A stretch of DNA of 31,908 nt, from positions 1-31,908 of the forward strand of contig JABANN010000408.1 in assembly GCA_013115125.1 (NCBI GenBank). Reading direction: 5' to 3'. Below are positions 1 through 10,307 of the stretch, in pieces; position 1 is the first letter of the stretch; every line of letters starts with the position of its first letter. The DNA comes from Perkinsus olseni (taxonomy: Eukaryota > Perkinsozoa > Perkinsida). The translations under genes and the position numbers were made by a program. The notes beneath the pieces were generated by a model. That model saw only the letters and a program-made list of their open reading frames with translations, ran no database searches and had not been told where the DNA came from.

Positions 1-175
1 TATCACTCCTGACTATGCAAGCCTCGGCAGACTCGGCAGCGGCGTAGAGCTCCTCCTGTGTCTTGTAACCCTCGATCTTATCGAAAGTTAGACCGTTATC
101 CTTGCATATCTTCTCGATACCATCAACGGCGATCTTGTTGAAGGGCTTGAAAGTAGCCAAAAGAACGGAAGGCAT
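1..175 (-). CDS. serA: D-3-phosphoglycerate dehydrogenase, N-terminal part (partial)
   Basis: This is the first 58 codons of a gene that runs off the left edge. The ATG is at 173-175. The frame reads MPSVLLATFKPF..., then AVDGIEKI, YKTQEEL and ACIVRSD, which is the usual N-terminal pattern of the NAD-binding 2-hydroxyacid dehydrogenase family member that oxidises 3-phosphoglycerate to 3-phosphohydroxypyruvate, the first step of serine synthesis in the cytosol. The start fits family N-termini and there is no intron in the visible part. The Rossmann fold and catalytic residues lie outside the window, so a related 2-hydroxyacid dehydrogenase is possible. The early residues fit phosphoglycerate dehydrogenase best. 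Confidence 0.82.
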   Translation of the reverse strand, partial: MPSVLLATFKPFNKIAVDGIEKICKDNGLTFDKIEGYKTQEELYAAAESAEACIVRSD

Positions 176-888
176 TTTGAGATGGATGAATTTACTGTAA
201 TTCTACCAAGCGGAAAATCACGTCCACCCCAATCTTGGCTCCTCATCGTTTAGTCCGGATAATGAGAACGACAAAACATCTCCTCTGTTTGATAGATACT
301 GATATCGTATCGAGGGATACTAATCGAGATATGACTGAGTGACACGCGTCATACGGACAGATAGGCTGAGATACTACTGCCTGAGAGAGGCAGTATGGAG
401 ATACTGATGCTAAGATAGGTAATTGGCCAGGATCGTGAACTAGCTAAAATGTCGCTAGCGAAGCGTAGCAGGGAGGGGACAGAGATTTTGTGTGGTCTCT
501 CGTCGAAGCCCATTTGGACGAGATTACGGCCAAAAGAGTCAATCCGGACGTCTGGCTCATAACTCCCACCTAGGCAAGGCCTTCCTCCGCCCCACAAAAA
601 TAGAGCGCTGACGACAGGGAGATTGTTTTCTCTTCGCTATTTTGTGTGCTCCGCTGTCTCCTACTTTCAGGATGAAACGGTCGTATGCATCGTGCAATCA
701 GAGTGGAGTACACATATCAACATTCACGGGTCGGATGGATAGTCAATCCTCCACTCGCGTGGTCTCAGTGTTGTAGGTGAGGCACGGATAGAGAGTTGCA
801 GGTGGTGGGGATGCACTGCGAAGACGCTGTTCTCCAGCACGAGACGCTCGCGGCGGCATACAGCCTGAAAAGACACGCAATTAACATG
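176..888. other. Intergenic region, possible short minus-strand exon
   Basis: This lies upstream of the serA-like start. It holds several copies of the word GATACT between 296 and 410 and an 8-bp inverted repeat with a 5-nt loop at 375-395 (TACTGCCT/AGGCAGTA). On the minus strand, 724-864 is open to a TGA and is preceded by a good acceptor (TTTTCAG, 865-871), so it could be a terminal exon. Its upstream partner might be a short ATG exon near 1183-1244, which would place the tRNA-like gene inside the intron on the other strand. Two reading frames are equally plausible there, so no gene is called. Confidence 0.3.
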
Positions 889-1041
889 TCCGCGGTAGTA
901 TAGTGGTGAGTATTCCTGCCTGTTCGGCAGCCTTGGCCTTTTTATTATATTACTCTAAAGTAGTTAGATTAGTCTTAGATTAGTGGGTCAGAATCCCGCG
1001 CTGTCCCGCAGGAGACCCGGGTTCAATTCCCGGCCGCGGAA
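889..1041 (+). tRNA. tRNA-Asp-like gene interrupted by 81 nt in the anticodon loop
   Basis: The two halves form a standard cloverleaf. Acceptor strands TCCGCGG (889-895) and CCGCGGA (1034-1040) pair fully. The D arm and linker resemble eukaryotic tRNA-Asp. The anticodon stem is CCTGC (915-919) with GCAGG (1008-1012), and the T arm is CCGGG-TTCAATT-CCCGG. The loop starts CTGT at 920 and is interrupted until CCC at 1005-1007. The 4-nt word CTGT recurs at 1001-1004. Removing 924-1004 gives loop CTGTCCC with anticodon GTC (Asp). A canonical 37/38 intron (926-1006) would give GTT (Asn) on an Asp body. The discriminator is A rather than the G usual for Asp, and position 37 would be C. It may be a functional intron-bearing gene or a disrupted copy. 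Confidence 0.68.
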
Positions 1042-1602
1042 ATCTTTATCCACAGAATCATCTTTTGAGATGAACTTTTTTACTGAACACGATCGCTAGA
1101 GGAGAGACTCTTGGTCAAACCAAACGGAAGTAGGACTAAGTAGGAAGCAACCATCCCGGGAGTGAACTCAATCGACCTGAACCTAGGTGCGACACCACAG
1201 TAGAGCAGAGTCTCGCAGAGACGTTGGTTCAATCGTCTGGACATACACTACTGTAGACTCCTACGATTCCTAGGACTGAAACACATACATTACGTCTTAC
1301 TCGTGGCGCACAAATCGATCAAATTCGACGCAATATACAGTAGTGATGCCCTCGGCTCATAATTACTCGGCAGATAACGCCTACAAGATGCTCTCTGGAC
1401 AATTTTCTAAATTGACAGGACTGCATTATCCTGGTAGGACGAAATGCCCAAACACCAATAAAAAGGCACTATGTGTTCACTCAACAGGTCAAACATGGCC
1501 CCCCATTCACCCACGATATTTATAACGGTTATAACATAACCCACACAACAGATCATCTCTTTAGCAGTGGATACTGAATGCTGCTGACCAAGTAATACAT
1601 TA
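1042..1602. other. Intergenic region with no supported gene
   Basis: This lies between the interrupted tRNA and the 3' end of the next minus-strand gene. Open frames are short (at most about 60 codons) and lack matching splice sites. A minus-strand ATG at 1242-1244 opens about 20 codons and ends at a possible donor near 1183. I could not connect it to another exon with confidence. Confidence 0.3.
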
Positions 1603-3541
1603 TTATGTTAAATAGTCAGGGTTTGGACTCCACTCCGGGATAATAGTAAGCACGAACATCACTGGGAGTTGGTACATGAACCTGAATAAGTCAACTCATA
1701 TTTCAAAAACAGTTACGCCGGGTTACCTTGCTAGCCTGCCCTTTACATGGTGCGGTTTCAGCTCATCGTCTATCAATTTCTCTGGTGTTGGAGACGAGCC
1801 ATACAGCTCCTGGTAAACCTGAGCTCCGCAGTCCACATCGTTCCATCAGCTGCGGCCTCACCTTCTCCTCTTCCTCAGATGCTGCCTCGCTCGTCTCATC
1901 CGAGGCCTCCGCCCGAGCCCGCATCTTCTCCTTCACTGCAGCAGCCCGCTTCTCCTTTTCCTGTACCACCAGCTCATCTCGCTTTGCCCGTCGTTCACGT
2001 AGCCGATCCAACTTGTTCAGCTGAAGGCATCGACCCGTTGAGACGAGGCGCATTGCCCGTGCTTATCGTCCAAGTCTAATCTCGAGCGACTTACTATTTC
2101 CACCGGGCAAACCAGTTGACAAATATACAACGAAATTACCGGCTGAACATGTGTCCGTGAGATCACAATTTGTCTCAAGCCATAGGGCCTGATACTGCGG
2201 ATTAGCCCACTCACCTGTACGTCCAGCGACGGCCGTGCACCTATCGCAGCACCCGGGGCACCCCTCGCCTCCCAAATTTTCTTGACAAGCTCATCCAATC
2301 GCAGGAGGTAGAGGATGCTCATTACTAGTATAAGACAGTAGCCGCTTGCAGCTGAGAAATTCCAGTACACCCAGGGATTCTCTGATGGCACTTACACAGG
2401 TCAAGCACAAATGCCAGGAAGAAAACACGTAAAATCATCGACAAACGACGTCGTATTTCCGCCCCAGCTTCTGAAGAGAGGAACCGGGCAGTCGATTCCA
2501 CACGAGGAGTGCTAATAGCGATTTCACCCACCCATGGCCCGTTGAGCTGCTTCCGCGTCATGCTGCTGCTGACGTTGATGGAATGCAGCATCTGACAGGA
2601 GCAACCAAAACTGCCACAGAAGGACCGCGCTTTCAGCTGCCCACTCCTATTACTTCCTTCATTGTTCCCCTGAGCCCCTCCACGACCGCTACCATTGCCT
2701 AACAATGATTTAGCATCTTGTGCGGACACAATCCCATTCAGGCAGCCAACTTAAAAAGTTTACGACAATGAAGTAAGTGCTATGCTCAGCAACCGTCACC
2801 ACCTCGGGCTATCGAATACTTTACTAGTGCTCGCCAGAGGTCTACGGAGGGGCGATACCGTAACAACCGCTTCAACGAACCCGTTCCACCCGCGCTTCAA
2901 CCTCCCTACTACCTGTACCCTCGGGTTGCCGGACCTGTACTAATATGGAGGAGGTAACGGGCATTGGGCCATCAGATAAGGCTGCGTCGAGAAGCGAGAG
3001 GCCCTGGTGATCAATGCTGCATGAGGATGAAAGCCGGAGAAGTCGTTACCTGGGCAGTATGTAGAGCTTCAACGGTCTTAAGCTGAGTTAAAATTAAACG
3101 CCATAGCTGTTCCTGAAAAGATGAAATCTCTTCTCAAAAACGGACGCCACAACCACAACCCACGGACTCTAGCACGATGGACACATCACCGGAATCATCC
3201 TAGTCGAAAGTCGAGACTCGAAAGGCTCTACACAAACTCGCGTTGTTCTCAAGTTACTAGATAGAAAAGAGGAGCCAACCATGATGATGCCATTGACACG
3301 CTTCGGCGAAGCGAACTTCGCTGAAGACCTTCCCAAGTCCAGCGGATCCACCAACTACGCTCGTGACTGCCGCGTGTTGTCCGTCCCAGTTGACTACCTG
3401 TGACTCGCACAGCATCATCATCTGCCTGCAGTACCTCTCATCCTCGTCAGTGATGACGCTACTACCCCCATTCGGATGCGCAATGGGGGGCATGAAAAAC
3501 GCCGACGGCTTTTCTGGGCCACTCGGACCACTTGAAGACAT
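1603..3541 (-). CDS. Eleven-exon membrane protein with a C-terminal coiled coil (family not recognised)
   Basis: Exons read down the minus strand: 3398-3541, 3190-3354, 3050-3112, 2913-3003, 2654-2749, 2532-2591, 2396-2470, 2215-2351, 1862-2020, 1727-1818 and 1603-1681. All junctions are GT-AG with matching phases, giving about 386 aa. The start is MSSSGPSGPEKPS. The middle is Gln/Gly-rich, followed by two adjacent hydrophobic stretches (MILRVFFLAFVLDL and GYCLILVMSILYLL), which suggest a membrane hairpin or pair. A strongly charged Lys/Arg/Glu coiled coil follows (RERRAKRDEL...). The second exon contains an optional in-frame 72-nt intron (3257-3328). The last junction has an alternative donor that would give a different short C-terminus ending at 1616. 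The layout loosely resembles ER ubiquitin-like/HERP proteins, but I see no convincing ubiquitin fold. It is probably an endomembrane protein. Confidence 0.6.
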
Positions 3542-4146
3542 CGAAAAAACTAAAGTCACACCAAGCTGGTCAACTTAAATGCCGAAGACGGCCGTTGCTG
3601 CTCAGTAGGCGATGCTCATAGTATGGCTTTGTATGCAGCGACCTCGCCTTTGTTATACAGTACGGGTCATCTAGTAGAAGCGCTGAAAAATTTCTGTCAA
3701 GTTTAGAGTGCGCGGGCAGGAGTTACGGATAACCAAGTGTGGCGAACTCAATGGAGCCTAGGTCCTACGAAAATCCTACGAAAATTAGGTCCTAACTCCC
3801 CCACACCGACGAAGGGCGGGCAGCCCCCCAGCTTGCGCGCTCCTGTAATAGTACGGCTCATGCAGAAGCTACTACAGTACTACTGAACGTTATGGTTGTA
3901 TAATTTGTCAGTAAGAATAATACTAATATAACTATAACTCATCTCATGCCGCATGGTAATCTCTCGCCTCCCGTACACTCATACCTAACCCATAGAAACG
4001 CCCGATGTCACTACTCGGTCCGGGATGATGATGATAAACGCGGAACAGCACGGCATGCAGAAAAGCACCATAAGGTTGGAACTGCAGGGTCCACAGAATT
4101 CAGTGTGAGATGCCCAAGGGCGTTCGTATATTCAGCACTCAGCAAT
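3542..4146. other. Intergenic region with a short tandem repeat
   Basis: This is the region upstream of the membrane-protein gene and downstream of the epimerase gene. It contains two adjacent copies of TCCTACGAAAA near 3763-3786, flanked by AGGTCCTA words. No coding exon could be joined to either neighbour. A plus-strand frame that continues beyond 3946 lies opposite the last epimerase exon and is taken as a shadow. Confidence 0.4.
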
Positions 4147-5974
4147 CTACGCGCTACTGTTAGTTGCAGGCAAGTTTCTGACGAGTCTCTGCTCGGCTTG
4201 CCAGGACTCCCCGGGGGCAACCTTCACGGGCTCTACCGCAACTGCTGCTTCGACGCAGACGTATCTGATTTCCACATTCTATCAACCAGCGCGAACAAGC
4301 AAAGAGCACCAACGTGACAATTTCTCATTTTTCTCGAGCGAGTTAAGTCAAAGATACCATACACGAGGCCAGTACGGCGCGAACACTATCATTTACGTTC
4401 GCCTCGACACGAACAAGCCGTACGGCTGCTACTATCGATGCCATCAGTGATTGCTGTTCATGACAAACCACACTAACCTCGCCACACCAGCCCGTGATGT
4501 AATCCGAGCCCTACTTCTTGTAATCGCCAGCGGGCATGTCGCCAAGTGAGTCACTGCCGATATTCCAAACGACAGTGTCGGGGAATGATGCGCTCTTCTC
4601 GATCGTGAAACTGATAGAAAAAGAGGCAAAAAACCCATCACCCAACACCTATAAAAGTCGACGTACATCGGTGAACCATTGGAGATAATCTGAGCCGGGC
4701 CAGCTGCCTGCTTGTAAACCCTATCCACAATACCGCCCTGGAACTCTACAACAGAGTTCGGATCGTAACCTACAAGCCAGGGGAAGGCCACTCATAGGGT
4801 TGCGCACAGCGAAGATTCTCCGTTATATACAATTTTCGTCAGAATTTTTTACGTCATCCGCTACAGCGCAAGACGTCCCTTCATTCTGAGCCCCACCCAA
4901 TCGCATTACACTCCTTCCCTCCCTGAGCCGTGTCGTTGTAATGATGCTCTCCAACACCCGCTACGGTGGTAGTAGAGATATCAGGAATCGAGAAGTAACT
5001 AAAGGACCGTGTAACCACGATGATCGATCTCGTTCGAGTATTACGTATGAAGGGCTGTTGTGAACTCCATCGACTCAGCGCCTGTGTTCTCCACTTCCAT
5101 TTGCATTCGCAAATAGTCACCACCCAGCGTGACGGTATATCGGAGCTCAAATTCAAATGGGCACTTCATAATACTCCTTGTGAACTCGCTCGGTCGGAGC
5201 TTCAATGTTACCTGTCTCAAATAGTCTATCACAACCATGGTAGATGCTAGCCGTCTTACGCAGGGGTCCTCATCGGTGCTGTAGCTGTCCAGTTCCCACT
5301 CAGTGTTCCTTGCAAAACCATGCTTTTGGAAGGGGCCCTTACCAGCAAACTGCGGCCAGCATATCTTGCAAACACTCGCATGAAAGCATCAAGTTGAGTT
5401 GCTCGAGCGGAACTAGTACTCACCCAGTATCCTAGGGCTATCCGATGGCCACAGGATAAGCAACAGCGCGCAGCGAACCTTGTCCTCAATTTCAAACTAT
5501 TCGCCATTGTCCACAATGGTTGGTAAAAATTATACCATTAATCGCGGTAATCATGATCATCATCAAAGTCGTGGCGCTCCCCTCTCTCACCGGAACTCCG
5601 CCCCTCATCGCTTTGCCATTCCCGTACTCTGCAGTAGGAGACATGTACAAATTGGAGTTGCCTGGAGGAACACGGTCAAGTGGTATATCATCAAACACCG
5701 ACACCACCTTCTCGATCAGTCCACCTAGCTACATGAGCACCATAAAGGTAAATGTCGCATGATGCTTTCGGGTACTTGGGATGGCGGAGAGTCACCATCG
5801 GAAGATCTGAAACGGACGGTACGCTCGGATGGATAATGAAAGCATATCACGACTCGATTCTACGACCAAAAGACCGTGAGCGCAGTAACCGCTCTCTATA
5901 GAATAAAAAAAGGTCATTATGTTACCTCCTTTTCCTTTAGACACAACAAAATTGCCGGGAAGCGAGGATGCCAT
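4147..5974 (-). CDS. Glucose-6-phosphate 1-epimerase (hexose-6-phosphate mutarotase, YeaD-like)
   Basis: This enzyme interconverts alpha and beta anomers of glucose-6-phosphate in the cytosol and belongs to the aldose 1-epimerase fold family. Nine exons: 5926-5974, 5708-5806, 5591-5661, 5260-5364, 5045-5211, 4910-4998, 4649-4769, 4515-4610 and 4147-4264. All junctions are GT-AG in phase, giving 304 aa, the normal family length. Family blocks occur in order: LYGAHVARW, AMRGGVPICWPQF, KHGFARNTEWEL, PFEFELRYTVTLG, TALHTYFSIPDIS, GGIVDRVY, FPDTVVWN, YVCVEA and VAPGESW. The expected catalytic pair is present: His163 in ALHTYF and Glu271 in VCVEA, matching the yeast YMR099c positions. An apparent TAG at 4511-4513 lies inside intron 7 (4265-4514). 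Introns are 38-250 nt. The ATG at 5974 gives a short N-terminal extension ahead of the conserved DLPMVTL block. Confidence 0.92.
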
Positions 5975-6118
5975 TCGTACGTGAAAACCAACTACCCCCG
6001 TAATCACTCTACGGTCCGCTATCCAATACCACACCAATCCCTCTTCTTGGACTATAACACAAATCTAGGAGACAGCGTAGTGTATATAACAATAATATGA
6101 TGACAATACGTTCCGTTA

Positions 6119-7354
6119 TCAATTGCAGACCCAGTCAGAGTCGAGTCCAGAAGGAACCCCGGGATTAGAACCCTTGCCGCAGCGATTATGATCTTCTTCG
6201 GGATGTACTTCGATGTCGACCACTTGCGGTCCACCGAAATCGAGCATCTGCTCCGGAGGCTGCGGGATGGCCTTAACTGATGCCGCCAGAATGCCACCGC
6301 TTGCGTGGGCCAAGTCGTTCTTAGCTTCTGTTGTAGTCTCCCTTATGGGCCCTACCGGGTAACAGGACTCGCCGCTGACGATAATGATACCAACATAAGC
6401 ACTTGTGAGCTCATCTTCGGATAGAAGGCTCACTACACGGCCCACTCCAGAGCAAATCAGGATGTTCTCGTTGATCGGCCGGTTACCACGAGTAGCAGGG
6501 GGGCTCGTCAAGCCCATAGCAGCCTGATAGTCTTCCCCCGCAGCAACGATAGTCCGTCTGGGGGGTCCAAGAATGTGCACACGGTCAGCATCAGCTCTCT
6601 GATACGCCACGAACGCGTTTCCCAAGCCACCGATCGAGATGAGCATAACACCTTCGGGCAAGTGCTGGGCAGCCGGAGTATGAAGGGATTTTCCAGCTCC
6701 ATCAGGATCAACTGCGCATAGAGCGGCAGCGGCTGCAGCAGCCTCAGCAGCCTGGTGAGTCTGTAAGGCGTCCCTACGCATCTTCAACAGAGTTGCATCA
6801 TTAGGAACACCACCACGATGGTGGGCAGCGGGAATACCACTTTCTTGGCGCTTCCTACCACGACTTCGGCGACCATCACCGTCATCAACCTCAGCCCGAA
6901 GTTCAGCCGACAGCGCCTCCAAGGCAGCGAGGTCTCCTCCCAATTGCTCCAGCCGTAGACGATCAGAGAGAGCTTCCTCCACCGTCTTGCGAGTGGGACC
7001 AGAGAACCTCCTTCCTTTACTGCAGAATCCTCCTACAAACGCCTTCCTGGAGCGTTGGACTCCTTTCGGAAGAGGGATCCCGGGCAGTTCTATGCCGCCG
7101 GCAGCACCACCATCACGTTCGTTATGGATCATATGCCGTTGCTTCTTACGGGGCGGAGGAGTAGCCGTGGCGGCTGCTGCCGCTTGAGAGAGCATCGACT
7201 GCGAAAAGCTCTCCATGGTAGCAGCGGCTGCCAGCGCGGCAACGGCCGCTTGGTCGTCAGGGTTGACGCCGCTCGGGCCACCATCTATCCCAAGGTGTCC
7301 TGTAAGCCCACACACTGCCGCAACTGCGTTTGCTGCTGATAAGTCGTTGTCCAT
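6119..7354 (-). CDS. Ala-rich putative nuclear protein with possible AP2-like segment
   Basis: This is a single open exon of 411 codons starting at the ATG at 7352-7354. Upstream codons of the same frame run through the tRNA-Gln gene and are rejected. The N-terminal third has Ala runs and a basic cluster, PRKKQRH (about residues 68-74), that looks like a nuclear localisation signal. Residues 98-139 (GVQRSRKAFVGGF...RFSGPTRKTVEEAL) have the spacing of a divergent AP2-type DNA-binding strand-strand-helix, but the match is weak. The Arg-rich SRGRKRQ follows. The C-terminal half looks globular and is not recognised. No intron is needed, unlike most neighbours. It is divergent from the 7572 gene, with tRNA-Gln between them. 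A role in transcription is inference only. Confidence 0.62.
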   Translation of the reverse strand: MDNDLSAANAVAAVCGLTGHLGIDGGPSGVNPDDQAAVAALAAAATMESFSQSMLSQAAAAATATPPPRKKQRHMIHNERDGGAAGGIELPGIPLPKGVQRSRKAFVGGFCSKGRRFSGPTRKTVEEALSDRLRLEQLGGDLAALEALSAELRAEVDDGDGRRSRGRKRQESGIPAAHHRGGVPNDATLLKMRRDALQTHQAAEAAAAAAALCAVDPDGAGKSLHTPAAQHLPEGVMLISIGGLGNAFVAYQRADADRVHILGPPRRTIVAAGEDYQAAMGLTSPPATRGNRPINENILICSGVGRVVSLLSEDELTSAYVGIIIVSGESCYPVGPIRETTTEAKNDLAHASGGILAASVKAIPQPPEQMLDFGGPQVVDIEVHPEEDHNRCGKGSNPGVPSGLDSDWVCN

Positions 7355-7478
7355 TATGCAGGAAAAGTGCAGGTTCAAATACTTGCACAAAATTATGACG
7401 ACCACTCCGCTGTAGACGCACGTAATGAAACGGTTTCTCAGGCGGGGCTGCCAGAGGGCGAGCGCTAAAAATTTGTCC

Positions 7479-7550
7479 GGTCCTATAGTGTAGTGGTTAG
7501 CACTCTGGACTTTGAATCCAGCGACTCGGGTTCGAATCCCGATAGGACCT
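7479..7550 (+). tRNA. tRNA-Gln (anticodon TTG)
   Basis: This is a complete 72-nt cloverleaf. Acceptor GGTCCTA pairs with TAGGACC and the discriminator is T at 7550. The D arm contains TAGTGTAGTGGTTA. The anticodon stem is CTGGA/TCCAG with loop CTTTGAA and anticodon TTG at 7512-7514. The T loop is TTCGAAT. Sequence and structure match eukaryotic tRNA-Gln. It has no intron and no encoded CCA. It sits in the roughly 217-bp gap between two divergent protein genes, only 21 bp before the ATG at 7572. Confidence 0.96.
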
Positions 7551-7571
7551 TTATCCGCTCTCGAAGCCGTA

Positions 7572-8080
7572 ATGGATGGCAATGGCAAGCGCCTGTTCTC
7601 GTGCACTGCCGAAACGATTCTTGTACATATTCCATCGAACCAGGCGAATGACGCTGCCAGGCCGTAGACGGGGGTGGATTAACTGACGTCACCAGCTCAT
7701 TCGGGACCGGTTTCTTTCTGTAGTCGGCCGGTGCTACACGCCGGCATGGGTGATGCCTCGCGTGATGCCTCTCATGCATGCCTGATAGAGAGTCAGGACG
7801 ATGTCTTCACTGCAACGTCTGCTAGTTAGACAGCAGAATCGCAGCTAGCCCCCACTAAGTCCAAACCGCATCGACTGCTTGTCGTTGATGCCGTTGGAGC
7901 GGGCTTTGACCTTCCATCCAGATTACTCGTGGTCGGCCTGGCCTACTCTGCGGCTTCTGGATATGGCACAAAATCTCTATCGGGTGCCGGAGACAGGAGA
8001 GAGCTTCTGACGTTGCAGGGTGCTCATTTCCATCTGTTGAAGCAGAACCTCTGGCAGTCGTCTGGTTCAGATTTGCTTGA
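7572..8080 (+). CDS. Small four-exon protein, about 112 aa (unknown)
   Basis: Exons are 7572-7663, 7724-7791, 7834-7928 and 7997-8080, with introns of 60, 42 and 68 nt. All are GT-AG and the phases agree through to a TGA. The protein starts MDGNGKRLFS and ends AVVWFRFA. I do not recognise a domain. The second half has a hydrophobic LLVVDAVGAGFDLP stretch, too short for a clear membrane span. It is tightly packed: tRNA-Gln ends 21 bp before the start, and the next gene's ATG comes 28 bp after the stop. The model rests on splice phase only, so one or more junctions may be wrong. Confidence 0.45.
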
Positions 8081-8108
8081 TTTATACTGTCCATAAGCAC
8101 CCCTGCCA

Positions 8109-10307
8109 ATGGGGCCTGCCTCCGCTTCGGAGATTGCCACAACATTGCAAGGCCTGCCCTCCTTCACTGTCAATAAACTAAAAGACTACTGCAGGTAGTA
8201 GCTGCTTTAACAACGTGGGAAAGGGTTGCGGGCTGCAATAGGAACAGAGCGCTCGTGCCATTCCGTAAATCAATGAGCATCGTGTTAGGCACATGAGCCT
8301 GAAAGTAACCGGCCGTAAAGCGGAGCTGGTAGAACGAATTCGTGCAGCGGTTGAGCAGAACCCCGACCTACTCACAGGTAATCTCGACTCTTCAGCTTGA
8401 ATGTGACGCGCTACTCTCAGCGGCACTAGTCTGGCCACCGCTGCTTCTCCCCACTGGCCAAAAGAACCCCTCTAAGGGGAATTCTTCCCACGCTGCACCG
8501 GCGGGCAGGCGTCCCAAGGGGATAGGTAGTTCGGGCAAGCTGCCGGCGTTGGAGTCGAAAAATGCGCGTCAGCAGCAGCCGCCTCTCGTCTCGATCGGAA
8601 AGAAAGAATGCCGTATTTCCTTTATCCTTCGCACAGCTAATTCGCGTCCTAACGTGGACACTGCCTGCGGTATGAAGGCTATTCGAGATCCCGCCATCGA
8701 GGCCGCGTTCGCCCGCATGGACCCGTTCTGGCCTCTCGCCAGCACCGATAATGAGGTGCGAGTTCCCACCTCCTATCTGCAGGCGGATCGTTATCGATCA
8801 CCCCAGGTGTATCCCCGTCATGGAATCTTCGGGCTCTGGCGGATCACTGGCGCGGGAACGTTCGAGACCCACGTGTCCGTTCCCGACAGCAGTTGTTCCT
8901 CGGTTACTGGCGCTCGCGTGTGGGCTAGGATGATAGCAATCCCTTCCAACATGGCCACCCATTCTGAGGGCAACAACAACAACAACAAGTGGGAATCCGG
9001 GAAGGTCCATACGCAAACACGATCGTTCGCCTTTAGTTCCACCACTGGGAATGTATCTCTCCAGCACGTGTGGCCCTACAGTTTCTTGCTCGAGTTTGAT
9101 GACGGTGCCGGGATAAAGGTGGGTTCACTGCGGGCGTGACCGGTTGGACCGTATACGGGGCAGGTGTCGCCTCCTGAGCATCTCCGGAAACGTCGAGATT
9201 GTCCACTTGATATTACCGATTGCATACCGCCTCATCAGACCGCGGCACGGTTCAAGGTGAGACACTAACACACCGCTCACGGACGCGACTCCTCTCCTCC
9301 CTAGGTGACTGTGCAGTTGGACCCGAAATTAACCCTCTCCGCTGCTTCCCAACTGCATTATGTACTGGCCATCGTCATGTGTGTACCGAAGGATCCTTCA
9401 GCTCTTCTCGCTGAGGTGATTCTGCTCGCCGACCGGTCGTCGGGGACTTTGGATGGATGTCCAGATACCGGTGGAGAACGTACGGCTATCAGCGTCGCGG
9501 ATGAGAAGCATATTATCTAGGAGACAAGATGAAGATGATCTGCAAATCAGCGGCAGTTCGGACGAAGTTGATGCGGAAACGCGGTAAGGTTCAAGCCACG
9601 CTTGCTCCTGCTAAGCCCGTCGCAGATCTCTCCGCCTAACATGCCCGCTGTCGTACATGAGGATGGATAACCCCGCCAGAGGCCGAGATTGCTCCCACAT
9701 ACAGGTGGGTTGGTGTGCCGTGGGGCTTCGGGTGAGAGCCGTTTATCAGTGCTTTGATTTGGAGTGGTTCATTCGGGCCCAAAAGATGATGGGCGCGTTC
9801 AACAATCGATGGAAATGTGCCATTTGTGACACCGTACTGCGGCCCGATGCGATGCTCATCGACGGTTACATATTGGGTATACTACGCTCAACAGAGGACT
9901 CGCAGGCCGAGGAGGTGAGAGCGCCGCCCGGGATCGCATGAGAAATGTAAACAGGTCTTCGTGACCAAGGCCACTGCGGAGTGGAGCGTCAGCCCGCCCG
10001 CGACCGACGAGGAACAGTCGGCCGCATTCAAGGTGGGTTGGACGGAGTCTTTTCGCACGATGTTGTTGGTCGCCATACTGTAGGACACTCGCGACTCGGA
10101 CGGCTGTTGTTCGTTCTCGACGGCCTCTACACGCTCTTCTGCGGTGGATGGTCAGGAGGATGGAGTAAGCAAGGAAAGTCCTCCCTCGTGACCGCGTATC
10201 GGACGTCCGCTCAGAATCTCGACACCAGTATGCCTCTCAAGCGGGCCCGTCTCGAAGACCGTACTGAGCACTTGACCGAGGCCTGTCAGGGGGCCTCTGA
10301 TGAGTGA
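8109..10307 (+). CDS. PIAS/SIZ-type SUMO E3 ligase (SAP + PINIT + SP-RING)
   Basis: This is a nuclear ligase that binds the SUMO-loaded E2 (Ubc9) and directs SUMO to substrates. Eleven exons: 8109-8194, 8289-8377, 8421-9118, 9164-9256, 9305-9415, 9465-9583, 9626-9704, 9750-9914, 9955-10032, 10084-10164 and 10215-10307, giving 563 aa. All introns are GT-AG and nine of ten are 40-51 nt. Residues about 15-50 form a SAP DNA-binding helix pair (LPSFTVNKLKDYC..., VTGRKAELVERIR). Residues about 130-360 fit a PINIT region. Residues about 401-467 form the SP-RING: TCPLSYMRM, RGRDCSHIQCFDLEWF, WKCAICDTVLRPD and LIDGY, with the zinc-binding Cys/His set intact. An acidic patch (RRQDEDDL) precedes it, and a basic PLKRARLED near the C-terminus could be a nuclear signal. 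The start fits the family, where SAP is N-terminal. Confidence 0.93.

Noticed and set aside
4343-4513. Apparent early TAG in the epimerase and a VRVEAN-like piece taken as its catalytic end
   Set aside because: Both lie inside intron 7. Splicing AA|GTAGGG to CAG|A at 4264 restores YVCVEA and the normal C-terminus, so there is no truncation.
6130-6180. B-box-like GGTTCTAATCC on the minus strand near the end of the Ala-rich gene
   Set aside because: There is no matching A box, acceptor stem or anticodon arm, so it is not a tRNA.
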